Assembly (NCBI GenBank): GCA_040218535.1
Contig: JAVJRG010000012.1
Location: forward strand, 1,302,001-1,366,000
DNA length: 64,000 nt
Origin: Lacipirellulaceae bacterium
Lineage (GTDB): Bacteria > Planctomycetota > Planctomycetia > Pirellulales > Lacipirellulaceae
Direction of reading: 5' to 3'
This document shows, piece by piece, positions 45,571-54,236 of this stretch (positions are counted from its first letter, which is position 1; each line of letters opens with the position of its first letter). The position numbers were made by a program, and so were the translations under genes. The notes beneath the pieces are model-generated. The model saw nothing but the letters and a program-made list of their open reading frames with translations. It did not search any database and was not told where the DNA came from.

Positions 45571-47112
45571 CTACTGCCCAGCTCCGATCTCGTACTGCTC
45601 GCTAAGGTTCGGATTGCCCAGCAAACGTTGTGCTTCGGCCATCCGTTTTTTCGCCTTGGCCATATCTGGGTCATTCAGCAGTGCGGAACGGAAGGAGTTG
45701 ACGGCCTTTTCGTACTCTTCGATTTCCATGTGGCAGTAGCCACGCTTGTAGTAATGCTCCGCGTTGGTTGGCTCGTTGCGGATCGCATCGTTAAAGCTGG
45801 AGATGGCTCGTTCGTAGTCCTTCAGCTGGTAGTAGGCCATGCCGCGGTTCACGTAGGCGAGGGCAAAGCTTGGGTCCTTCGCGATGGCTTCGCCATACTT
45901 AACGATGGCTTCGCGATAGTCCTCCTCGTTCGCGTGACTCAGCCCCATCCAGAAATGTGGGACTGGGTCAACAAAGTCGACCGAGGCAGCTTGCTCGAAA
46001 TCGCCACGGGCGAGGTCATCGTAGCCCTGGTAGTGCCAGCAGATACCACGTCGCAAATAGGCCGCGGCCAGGTAAGGTGCTTGCTGCCCCGCGGGTGTGC
46101 TTTGAATAGCGGCGGTGAAAGACTTGATTGCTTCGCCGTATTGTCCGAGCATGCGCTCAGCAAGCCCGCGCTGGTAGTGGCCCAGTCCTGACTGTGGATA
46201 GCGGTCGGGATACTCTTCCAAGATCTTTTTTGCGTCGGCGATCACGGCCTCGTAAGCGGCTTCGCTCCCGGCGGTATCGTCTTCTTCGGCGCGCTCGTCA
46301 CCCAATCGAATGCGAGCGTTGGCACGCTGTAGGTAACCATCGACAAAGATCTTTAGGTCTGAACGTTCCTTAGGTTCGTAAGCTTCGATCGACTTGGTCA
46401 ATGATTCGATAGCTTCCTCGTACTTATCTTGAATGAGGAAAATCGTTGCGAGCGTTGAGAAGTTCTCGTAGTCGCCTGGGTCGAGTTCAGACGCTTTGTT
46501 CAAGTTCTTCTCGGCATCCTCATACTCATACAAACGAGCATGAGCGAGACCGCGGTCACGGTAAGCGCGGGCGTCCACTGGGTCTAGTGCAATTGCGTCG
46601 TCGAGAAAACGGATTCCGGTGACAGGGTCGTTCTGATAGTTGACTTCGATGTGTCCGATGTTCGACAGGACTTTCGCGTTCTGCCGATCAAGATCGAGTG
46701 CTTTTAAGAAGTCGTTGTAAGCAATGTCAATGGAACCAAGCTCAAGGGAAGCTTCGCCGCTACCGTTGTAGGCTTCGGCCGACTGGGCGTCGAAGTCGAT
46801 TGCGGAGCGAAATGCTTTCTTGGCGGCATCGTAGTCTTCGATTGCGAGCAGAGCCCGGCCCTTGGCGACATAGGCTTCCTTGTAGTCGCCCTGTAGCTTC
46901 AATGCTTGATTCAAAGCGGCAAGTGCTTCGTCGTTCTTTTCCTCTTCCAAGAGGCGGATTCCTTCCTCGTAGGCAGTAACGGCCTCGGGGGCGTAGAGGA
47001 AATTGGCGTCTACCGCGTCACCCTCGGGTGCTTCGTCTTGAGCTTGCCCGGAAGTCATCGCAAAAGTCAGAGGCAGTGCCAAGAGAACGGCATAAAGTGG
47101 AAATCGACTCAT
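45571..47112 (-). CDS. exported TPR protein
   Basis: 513 residues from the ATG at 47112, giving a signal peptide (MSRFPLYAVLLALPLTFAMT); a longer frame to 47283 is rejected for lacking it. About eleven tetratricopeptide repeats run from residue 50 to 490 (such as AYNGSGEASLELGSIDIAYN and AYVNRGMAYYQLKDYERAI). TPR superhelices bind proteins or peptides; the partner is unknown. Third large exported TPR protein in the window. Its terminator is at 45514-45539. Confidence 0.87.
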   Translation of the reverse strand: MSRFPLYAVLLALPLTFAMTSGQAQDEAPEGDAVDANFLYAPEAVTAYEEGIRLLEEEKNDEALAALNQALKLQGDYKEAYVAKGRALLAIEDYDAAKKAFRSAIDFDAQSAEAYNGSGEASLELGSIDIAYNDFLKALDLDRQNAKVLSNIGHIEVNYQNDPVTGIRFLDDAIALDPVDARAYRDRGLAHARLYEYEDAEKNLNKASELDPGDYENFSTLATIFLIQDKYEEAIESLTKSIEAYEPKERSDLKIFVDGYLQRANARIRLGDERAEEDDTAGSEAAYEAVIADAKKILEEYPDRYPQSGLGHYQRGLAERMLGQYGEAIKSFTAAIQSTPAGQQAPYLAAAYLRRGICWHYQGYDDLARGDFEQAASVDFVDPVPHFWMGLSHANEEDYREAIVKYGEAIAKDPSFALAYVNRGMAYYQLKDYERAISSFNDAIRNEPTNAEHYYKRGYCHMEIEEYEKAVNSFRSALLNDPDMAKAKKRMAEAQRLLGNPNLSEQYEIGAGQ

Positions 47113-47815
47113 GATCGGGTGCCTAGCTTTGATGGGATTGCAAAGGGTCGTGTCGCTACAGTTAGAGTGCCGTCCACACGAGGGTCTACGGCATGACTCA
47201 TTCGTTTGATACGCCGGCGACAACCAGGAAGTTCTGCCACGATGGCAGAGTCGATGTGATTTTCGCCTACGCCAAAATACCACGTTCCAACACGCTAGGC
47301 ACGTTTCGAGCGATTTGACGCAGACGTTTTCCTCGCCTCACCGAACGGGTGATCGGAAATTGCGGAATAAAACGTTTGCGATGACGCCTTGTCCTATCTT
47401 CTCGGACGTTATTAAGTCCTTTCAGTCGAGATGGAGAGCGTCAGTTTTTTGCCGCAGAGCGACATAGAAGAGCTTGGTTACCGAAGCTGCAAATGTGGAA
47501 AAAACCTCATTGGACTCTATCGCTTGGCCCACAGGGCTGGTCGTAATTTAGGGGCTCTGGGTTGTTTTGCGGTTTTGCGGTTCCTGGGTGGGGCCGATGG
47601 TGGCATTAGAACGATTCTGCAAATGACAAAACGCGCAGAAGGTTCTCCGTTCCAAAGAATAGGGATTCTCAACCGGGTTGCGACATAGCACATTTACGGC
47701 ATCGAGCTTGAGGGTGGGGAAGCCGCAGACATCAGCGGACAGAAGGCGATTGCGCGTTTCTGCAGCCAGTCGGCGGTTCATTGATGGCCTTTGAACGCTG
47801 CGTAAGGATTCTCCA
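47113..47815. other. intergenic region between TPR and sulfatase genes
   Basis: 703 bases without a credible gene. It should contain both divergent promoters. The sulfatase start has AAGGA at 47804-47808. I see no strong repeat or structured element. Confidence 0.4.
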
Positions 47816-50800
47816 ATGCTCTCAAACCTCTTCTTGCGGGAACCCCTGCGCCTATGTCGACGTGCTGCGGTAAAGCGTAACGGCATGACCGCCGCAGTTG
47901 CGACTCTAGCAGTCACTGTTGGAACTGCTATTAGTGGGGCGAGCCAACCAAATGTTTTGCTGATCTTTGGCGAAGATCACGGGGTGCAAATGGGCGCCTA
48001 CGGCACTCATGGAATCGAGACACCCAACTTAGATGCCTTGGCAGCGCAAAGCGTGCTCTTCGAAAAGGCTTATGTCACGTTGCCCACCTGCTCGGCGTCG
48101 AAGGCGTCGATCATGACCGGTCTCTTTAATCATACAACAGGCGCACTTCACAACGTGCAAGAGTTTGTCGGCTCAGCAGAGGAGTTGCAGCAAGCCAACC
48201 CGAGTTGGTTAAGCAACCCAAACGCTTCTTACAACAAACTTCGGATCGATCCCCAGTTTCCAACCCTCGTCGAGAAGTTCAGCGCAGCCGGGTATTACAC
48301 GGGAACTCAAAACAAGTTTCACTTGAGCAATCACGAATCGTTTCCTTACGACCATTGGTCCACGGGTAACAATGCGGGAAAGGTGGATAACTTCATTAGC
48401 GAAGCTCAAGCAGAGAACAAACCGTGGCTGCTCGTGCATCATGTGAAGCATACGCATCGTCCTTTCCCAACGACTGTCACTGTCGATCCCTACGCCGTCG
48501 AGTTGCCGGCCCACCTACCAGACACACCTGTCGCCCGACAAGACTGGGCTGAGTACATGTCTTCGGTAGAGAAGGCCGACAAGCAGGTCGGCGACGTGAT
48601 GAAGAAGCTCGAACGTTCAGGCGAAGCTGACAACACCATTGTTGTTTACGTTGGTGATCATGGGCCGGCCTATCACCGCGGCAAGCTGTCGACGTACAAC
48701 TTCGGGTTGCAGGTTCCTTTGCTGATCAGCGGGCCGGGAATCCAGCAGGGTGTGACAACTGCAGAGAAGGTTAGCACAGTTGATCTCATGCCCACCCTGT
48801 TGGACTATGCGAACATTGCCGAACCCGATCTGCAACATGGATCTTCACAGCGGGCGCTACTCGAAGGAAATCCGAATGCCCGTGGTCGGGATTATCTCGT
48901 CGGGATGGTGAAGAGCGACCGATCGATCACCGACGGGAGGTATCAGCTCATTTGGATGCCGAATGCCGAAGATACCGCGATGCCGCCCGATCATACGGAC
49001 ATTCCTATTTGGGGTAATCCGGTATATGGCGACATTGTTGCCAACAAGAACGATCCGGCCTACGCGGAGGCTTATCGTTTTCTCGACTTGGCGGACAAAG
49101 ATCTTCCGGACTATACCCGCCCCGAGTTCGAGTTCTACGATCTTGAGAACGATCGCTGGGAAGTCAACGACCTTGCATCCCTCTCTCAATACGATCCTCA
49201 CAAGAATCGCTTGAAAGTTGCTCTGCAATTGTGGGGGCATGAGCATGCGGATCCCGACGTCGACCTCTTCCGTGTTACTTCGGCGATGCCTTCCCATGCG
49301 GGACCGATCGATTTTGTCGATCGGTTCGATGGGAATCGCGTCGGACCGCTCAACAACGATCCGCAATGGAGAACGCGACTCTCCGGGGTAGGAGGCGAAG
49401 ACTTTCAGATTGATCTTGCTAGCGAGGAAGTCGATGCGCCGCGGGGGTTCAAGGCGCTGGCCACTTACGAGGATGCACGCAAGGGGACCGATGACGACTT
49501 CGTTGTCTCGGTCGATACGGAGTTCGACCTTCCTGGTGTGGGGGCGGGACTCGTGTTTGGATACGTCGACGAAGACAATTTTTTCGAGTTTCAATTGCTC
49601 GACGGAAGAACTGCCGCTCAAGGCCTCGACAAAGATGTGCGACTCTTGCATCGTACAGGCGGCGTCGATAACTTGCTGATCTACGAAACGGGCTTACCGA
49701 ATTACCAGGGGGGTCTGTACGGGCTCACTGCTGCGTACACGGCGACAACGCAGACTTTGGACCTGAGCATTCTCAACGACCAAAGTCAAAGCTATTTCAC
49801 GCACTCCCTGCAGCTCGATTCGCCGATCGCCGGAGGTAGTCTTTTCGGGATTAGCTCGTATCTTTCGAACCATGCGAAATTCGATAACTTCGCTCTTCAT
49901 ATTCCAGCGGTCAACACACAAAGAGGACGCATGGATCGGTTCACGTCCCGCTCAGGACCGCTGGACGAAGACAACCGATGGTCTCTGCGTCTTCCCGGTA
50001 CGAATGGGGAAGACTTCGTGATCGACCCGGCTGGGGAATTCGTTGATGCACCGCGTGGCTATCGAGCCTTAGCGACTTACGACAAAGAAACGCTCTACGC
50101 GAATGAAGATTTTGTTGTCTCGATCGAGACCCGCTTCAACCAACCAGGCGTTGGTGCTGGTTTGGTCTTTGGGTACACCGACGTGGATAACTTTTTCGAG
50201 TTCCAACTGCTCGATGGTCGCACTGCCGCCGAAGGAATCGACAAGGACGTCCGACTTGTCCAGATGCGGAACGGGGTTGAATCGATTTTGGTCTTCGATT
50301 CGAGCCTGCCTAATTACGACGGCGGTTGGTATCAGTTGTCCGCTGAGTACTCCGTGCTAGACCAGATCTTGGATCTGCAAATTCTAGACGACCAGGGCGG
50401 CCTTTACTTCACCCATTCTTTAGCGTTAGATAACGACATTGCCGGGGATAGTCTTTTTGGAATCAGTTCCTATCTGTCGAATCACGCAAAGTTCGACGAC
50501 TTCAAGGTCGACATAACCAGCTACGAAGTAGCTGACGGCAACCTGCTTGGTGATTTCAACGGCGATGAAGTGCTCGACAACCAAGATCTCGATCTCTTGA
50601 TTGCCGCGTTCGGACCTAGCAGCGAGGCAACCGCGCAGTTCAACTTGACCTTGCCCGACGAGATGATCGACGAAGCGGATCGCGACTTCTGGATGCAGGA
50701 GATTTTCCCGCTAGTGACCTCGGGTGGCGAAGTCTCGGCACTGATTGCCGGGGAGACCGCTGGAACCGAGGACCTTGAAGTCTGGGAAGACCACTTTGGG

Positions 50801-50998
50801 AATTCTAATTCCGTGGCTTGGGAAGAGGGGGACTTCGATGGCAATCTTGAAGTCGACGGGGCGGACTTCCTAATGCTGCAGACCTACTCAGGTAGCGGGA
50901 GTAGTCTTGCCCTGAACCAAGCGATTCCAGAACCCAGTTCCCTGGTGTTAATGCTGATATTCGCTACAGGTTTCGCTTTGCGGCTGAACCGTCGGTAA
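47816..50998 (+). CDS. large sulfatase-family protein with duplicated beta domain, dockerin-like part and PEP-CTERM tag
   Basis: 1060 residues. Sulfatase domain about 43-480: FGEDHG (first metal Asp replaced by Glu53), then Cys92 in TCSASKASIMTG where the formylglycine core C-x-P-x-R should be, and VYVGDHGPAYHRGK downstream. Residues about 500-696 and 705-900 are two copies of a lectin-like beta-sandwich sharing long blocks (VGAGLVFGY, FFEFQLLDGRTAA, LFGISSYLSNHAKFD). Then dockerin-like calcium loops (GDFNGDEVLDNQDLDLL) and a C-terminal PEP-CTERM signal (IPEPSSLVLMLIF...LNRR). Target probably a sulfated polysaccharide, if active. Confidence 0.88.
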   Translation: MLSNLFLREPLRLCRRAAVKRNGMTAAVATLAVTVGTAISGASQPNVLLIFGEDHGVQMGAYGTHGIETPNLDALAAQSVLFEKAYVTLPTCSASKASIMTGLFNHTTGALHNVQEFVGSAEELQQANPSWLSNPNASYNKLRIDPQFPTLVEKFSAAGYYTGTQNKFHLSNHESFPYDHWSTGNNAGKVDNFISEAQAENKPWLLVHHVKHTHRPFPTTVTVDPYAVELPAHLPDTPVARQDWAEYMSSVEKADKQVGDVMKKLERSGEADNTIVVYVGDHGPAYHRGKLSTYNFGLQVPLLISGPGIQQGVTTAEKVSTVDLMPTLLDYANIAEPDLQHGSSQRALLEGNPNARGRDYLVGMVKSDRSITDGRYQLIWMPNAEDTAMPPDHTDIPIWGNPVYGDIVANKNDPAYAEAYRFLDLADKDLPDYTRPEFEFYDLENDRWEVNDLASLSQYDPHKNRLKVALQLWGHEHADPDVDLFRVTSAMPSHAGPIDFVDRFDGNRVGPLNNDPQWRTRLSGVGGEDFQIDLASEEVDAPRGFKALATYEDARKGTDDDFVVSVDTEFDLPGVGAGLVFGYVDEDNFFEFQLLDGRTAAQGLDKDVRLLHRTGGVDNLLIYETGLPNYQGGLYGLTAAYTATTQTLDLSILNDQSQSYFTHSLQLDSPIAGGSLFGISSYLSNHAKFDNFALHIPAVNTQRGRMDRFTSRSGPLDEDNRWSLRLPGTNGEDFVIDPAGEFVDAPRGYRALATYDKETLYANEDFVVSIETRFNQPGVGAGLVFGYTDVDNFFEFQLLDGRTAAEGIDKDVRLVQMRNGVESILVFDSSLPNYDGGWYQLSAEYSVLDQILDLQILDDQGGLYFTHSLALDNDIAGDSLFGISSYLSNHAKFDDFKVDITSYEVADGNLLGDFNGDEVLDNQDLDLLIAAFGPSSEATAQFNLTLPDEMIDEADRDFWMQEIFPLVTSGGEVSALIAGETAGTEDLEVWEDHFGNSNSVAWEEGDFDGNLEVDGADFLMLQTYSGSGSSLALNQAIPEPSSLVLMLIFATGFALRLNRR

Positions 50999-51006
50999 TA
51001 CCTGCC

Positions 51007-51555
51007 TCAGTTCAGCGAAGTTTCGGGCTGCTCTTCCTCGCCGACGGGAATCGCCCGTCTGCCGTAGGCTTTGTTCGTTTTGTTGTAGGCCTCGCTAAAA
51101 GCCACGGCATCTTCGCCGGTGAATTTGCGATCAAGGGTACGCAGGAAGTCGTTGTGCAGGTAGAGATGCACGACATGATCAGCTGGCGGCCCTTCCGGTT
51201 CCTTTTTCTCAGGCTCCTTCTCCTCAGTTTCAGCCTCTTCTGAGGGTGCCTCCTTTTGGTCCTCTTCGGAGTCAGCTTCGACGTCCTTCTTGCTGGCTCG
51301 CTTCCGTTTGGGCTTTTCGTCTTTGTCGTCTTTCTTCGACTTCGCCGTTTTCCGGGGGGACTTCTTCTTGGGCGCTGCCTTTTTCTTGGCCGGCTTCTTC
51401 TTTGGCTTGGCTGTTTCCTCGACCTCTGAGTCTTCCTCGATCTCGGAATCGACTTCGGAATCTTCGAGTTCAGAGTCTTCCTCGATTTCGCTGTCATCCT
51501 CATCGACGAGATCGAAATCCCCGCCGAAAAGATCGTCTTCGTCGTCGTACGCCAT
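51007..51555 (-). CDS. highly charged protein with acidic and lysine-rich blocks
   Basis: 182 residues, no signal peptide. Residues 1-48 are acidic (Asp/Glu/Ser, with DDLFGGDFDLVDEDD); 49-92 are a Lys/Pro/Ala block (KPKKKPAKKKAAPKKKS) like histone H1 tails; 93-125 acidic again; 126-182 a short globular segment (VVHLYLHNDFLRTLDRKF...AYNKTNKAYGRR). The layout suggests nucleic-acid or ribosome contact, but no family was recognised. GAGG upstream of the ATG. It is convergent with the sulfatase gene, 8 bases apart. Confidence 0.72.
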   Translation of the reverse strand: MAYDDEDDLFGGDFDLVDEDDSEIEEDSELEDSEVDSEIEEDSEVEETAKPKKKPAKKKAAPKKKSPRKTAKSKKDDKDEKPKRKRASKKDVEADSEEDQKEAPSEEAETEEKEPEKKEPEGPPADHVVHLYLHNDFLRTLDRKFTGEDAVAFSEAYNKTNKAYGRRAIPVGEEEQPETSLN

Positions 51556-51660
51556 GCGAAATCTGCCTCAATCGAAACGAGAAACTAGAAGTGGCGAGAG
51601 ATGCTCACCGAAGAATCACCCAGTATCGGCGTCAAGCGGACCTGCGTCAATGACCCGTAG

Positions 51661-51774
51661 GTAGCCCTGTCGCTCCGCGACAGGAATTGCGGAGTCTGAG
51701 AAAGCTACCGACTTATGGCAATGGTCAGCATTCTTGATGTCGCTGCTTTTCATCCCGCGGAGCGGGATGGCTAC
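51661..51774. repeat. inverted repeat GTAGCC...CGCGGAGCG...GGCTAC
   Basis: Left arm 51661-51684 holds a self-hairpin (CCTGTCG-CTC-CGCGACAGG) and right arm 51751-51774 another (CATCCCGCGGAGCGGGATG); GTAGCC and GGCTAC bound the whole. It lies directly after the S41 peptidase gene and could form its terminator. Confidence 0.75.
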
Positions 51775-51775
51775 G

Positions 51776-53512
51776 TTACCGGCGGGCTGCCATACGCTGC
51801 TGGGCCTCGGCACGAGCCGCTTCGATGCCCGCTTGCAGGATGGCATCGGTCTGAGCAGGCACCTGTCCGTTGACGGGCTTAGCGGCGGTGCGGACGGTTA
51901 CATGCGGCTGTACGCCATTCTTGCTGATCTTGATGTCGTGCGGAGAATAGAACAACGCGGTTGTCAGGCGAATGCCCGCCCCTGCGTAGCCCAGCGGGAA
52001 GATGCCCTGCACGGAGCCCTTGCCGTAGGACCGCTCGCCAACCACGGCTCCACGCTCGTTGTCCTTGATGGCACCGGCGAAAATCTCGCTCGCACTGGCA
52101 CTGTCGCCATCTATGAGGACGACCAGCGGTACTCGCCAAGTTCCGCCGTAGTGGGCTTGGTAATTGAAGTCTTCTTGGGCACTTCGACCCTGCGTGCGGA
52201 CGATGCCACCCTTCTGTAGGAACTTGTCGGCAACCTCAACACTTGCCGTCAGCAAGCCACCAGGGTTTCCGCGGAGATCGAGAACCAGCGACCGCATCCC
52301 CTTGCCGTGCAGTCGCCAAAGAGCGGCGTCGAGATCGCGAGCGGTCGTTTTCTGGAAAGCGGGGATCCGGACGTAAGCGATCCCGTTGGCCGCATCGACA
52401 ATTTTCTCGCCTTCGAGGCTTGGCACGTCAACATGCTCACGACGAACGGTCAGCCGACGCGGTTGCTGGCCTTCGGTCACAGCGACAACTCGCACGGTGC
52501 TGCCCTCTTCGCCAGTGAGCATCGTAGCCGCTTGGTCAGTCGTCATGTCGGAAGTGCGAATGCCGTCGACTTCGACGATACGATCGCCATCTTGGATGCC
52601 AGCCCGCTCAGCGGGGCTGCCGGGGATGACGTGAACGATTAGGAGGGCACCATTGTCGGCTTTCAGCTCGACTCCCAGACCGACGAAGTTCCCCTCGATC
52701 TGCGAGTAAACGTCGCGAAGTTGGTCAGCCGTCAAGTAGGATGAGTAGTCATCGAGGCCACCTGCGGCGGCGGTGACGAACTCAAGCACGCTGGCTGAGC
52801 CATTCAAGCCGACGCGACGCTGGGCCAGTCGGGCAACTTCACCAGCTAACGCCGCCAAATCTTGGGGGCTGTTGATCGAGCGGGAACCGACGACTTGGTA
52901 GAGCTCACGTCGAAGTGCTTCGAGCTGATCGGTGCTGACGACAATCGCGTTCGATTTGCGGAACGCATCGTTGGTCAACGCGATGTCCAGCGAAGTAATC
53001 GCACGCACGCCCAGTCGCTGCCAAGGAGGCGTGTTTACGTAGTGGGTGTTGATCTTGCGTAATAGCTCCAGATATAGCGACAGCGATTGCTGGGTCGAAA
53101 GCGACTGGACCGACTGGCGGTAGCTACGGTCGTTGTAGCGTCGGTCGAGACTGTAGTGGAGCTTGGCAATGTCCTGGCGACGAACCAGCGTGCGCTCGCC
53201 AGGATGCTTTCTGAGGGCCTTTTCGTAATGGGTAAGCGCTTCGCTCCACCGCTTCTGTGTTTCTAGGTCGCTGCCTTCCCGCAAGATCGCTTCGAGCGTT
53301 GGGGCTGCGGTGCCTGCGCCCAGTGCGGATTCTGGAACGATGTGGATCGGTTGCTCAATGCCTGTCGCGTAAGAACCCGTTGCTGGGGCAGATTGGGCGC
53401 GGGCAGGCGAGAGAGAACTGGAGAGACCAACGAGGGCAATCGCGGCAAGCGACCACCAGACGTTCAATGTAGGGACCCGTTTCGGCATTGAGATGCTCAT
53501 TCGTTTTTGCAT
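51776..53512 (-). CDS. S41 C-terminal-processing peptidase
   Basis: 578 residues from the ATG at 53512 (a TTG farther upstream is weaker), signal peptide near 16-38. A TPR-like start (LTHYEKALRKHPGERT) is followed by the S41 helical part, a PDZ domain (GLGVELKADNGALLIVHV, then GIQDGDRIVEVDG) and the catalytic domain with Ser in GDSASASEIFAG and Lys in SYGKGSVQG, the Ser/Lys dyad of CtpA/Prc proteases. Such proteases trim exported proteins at C-terminal tails. The downstream inverted repeat probably ends the transcript. Confidence 0.93.
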   Translation of the reverse strand: MQKRMSISMPKRVPTLNVWWSLAAIALVGLSSSLSPARAQSAPATGSYATGIEQPIHIVPESALGAGTAAPTLEAILREGSDLETQKRWSEALTHYEKALRKHPGERTLVRRQDIAKLHYSLDRRYNDRSYRQSVQSLSTQQSLSLYLELLRKINTHYVNTPPWQRLGVRAITSLDIALTNDAFRKSNAIVVSTDQLEALRRELYQVVGSRSINSPQDLAALAGEVARLAQRRVGLNGSASVLEFVTAAAGGLDDYSSYLTADQLRDVYSQIEGNFVGLGVELKADNGALLIVHVIPGSPAERAGIQDGDRIVEVDGIRTSDMTTDQAATMLTGEEGSTVRVVAVTEGQQPRRLTVRREHVDVPSLEGEKIVDAANGIAYVRIPAFQKTTARDLDAALWRLHGKGMRSLVLDLRGNPGGLLTASVEVADKFLQKGGIVRTQGRSAQEDFNYQAHYGGTWRVPLVVLIDGDSASASEIFAGAIKDNERGAVVGERSYGKGSVQGIFPLGYAGAGIRLTTALFYSPHDIKISKNGVQPHVTVRTAAKPVNGQVPAQTDAILQAGIEAARAEAQQRMAARR

Positions 53513-54236
53513 GGGGAGGTCACGTCGCTTGAGCGGCAACGCATGCAGAGCTGCCAGATTCAGGAGGTCTGGCGACTCTTGGGCGGCATGAACTCACTTG
53601 GCGGGTGAGTCCTTGCCTAGCGGGCGCGTCGGGTCGAGAGCACGCTGGCTACCCAAAGTCTAGGACACAAAGTGCAGCCGGTCAAAATTGTGCGGTCGAC
53701 TTTCCGAGGGTCTTTGGTGGGTTGCCCCAAAGAATCGTCACAGCCGGTGCTTGCCGATGCCGCACTCGCGGGTGGTTCTGCCGTTGCAAGATGTGCCGGG
53801 AGTAGCGGTTGTGCAGGCAAAACCTTGTTGTACCTGCTGTGACTTTTCTGACGTAGGGAGTTCCCTGCCAGAGGTGCGCCTCGCAGCGATGCGAGGATCG
53901 TCCCCAATCCATTCGGTGTTTAGAAAAGCATCCTGCTCGAAAGAAGGCTGGTGTCATCTCGTCACTAGCCTGACTGGTAATTGTTACGCAGGGGCGCGAA
54001 AAGGGTTCGACAGAATCTGCTGCCAGCCGCGGTGCTACGCACTGCCGGAAGTTTGCCTTTTCTCTCGTGTAGATTTTTCCAAGTCGCGAAACCTTCTGAA
54101 GCCTCGAAGACCAGCAGTGCGTAGCACTGCGGCTGCTGAGCAATACATCGCTCCTTCAAAATGGTTGCTCGCACTGCTATCGTAATCCGCTCGTCACGAG
54201 ACAAGAGTTTACTGGAGCCAACCCTCAGAGCTTGCA
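53513..54236. other. intergenic region upstream of purH
   Basis: 724 bases without a credible gene, containing the inverted repeat at 54023-54137. It should hold the S41 peptidase promoter (leftward) and the purH promoter (rightward). I saw no purine riboswitch pattern. Confidence 0.4.
54023..54137. repeat. inverted repeat CAGCCGC-GTGCTACGCACTG
   Basis: Left arm CCAGCCGCGGTGCTACGCAC (from 54023) pairs with right arm GTGCGTAGCACTGCGGCTG (54117-54135), only two mismatches in 25 bases. The arms frame about 65 bases upstream of purH. Confidence 0.8.

Noticed and set aside
53600-54200. Possible purine riboswitch upstream of purH
   Set aside because: I found repeat arms but not the conserved junctions of known purine-sensing RNAs.
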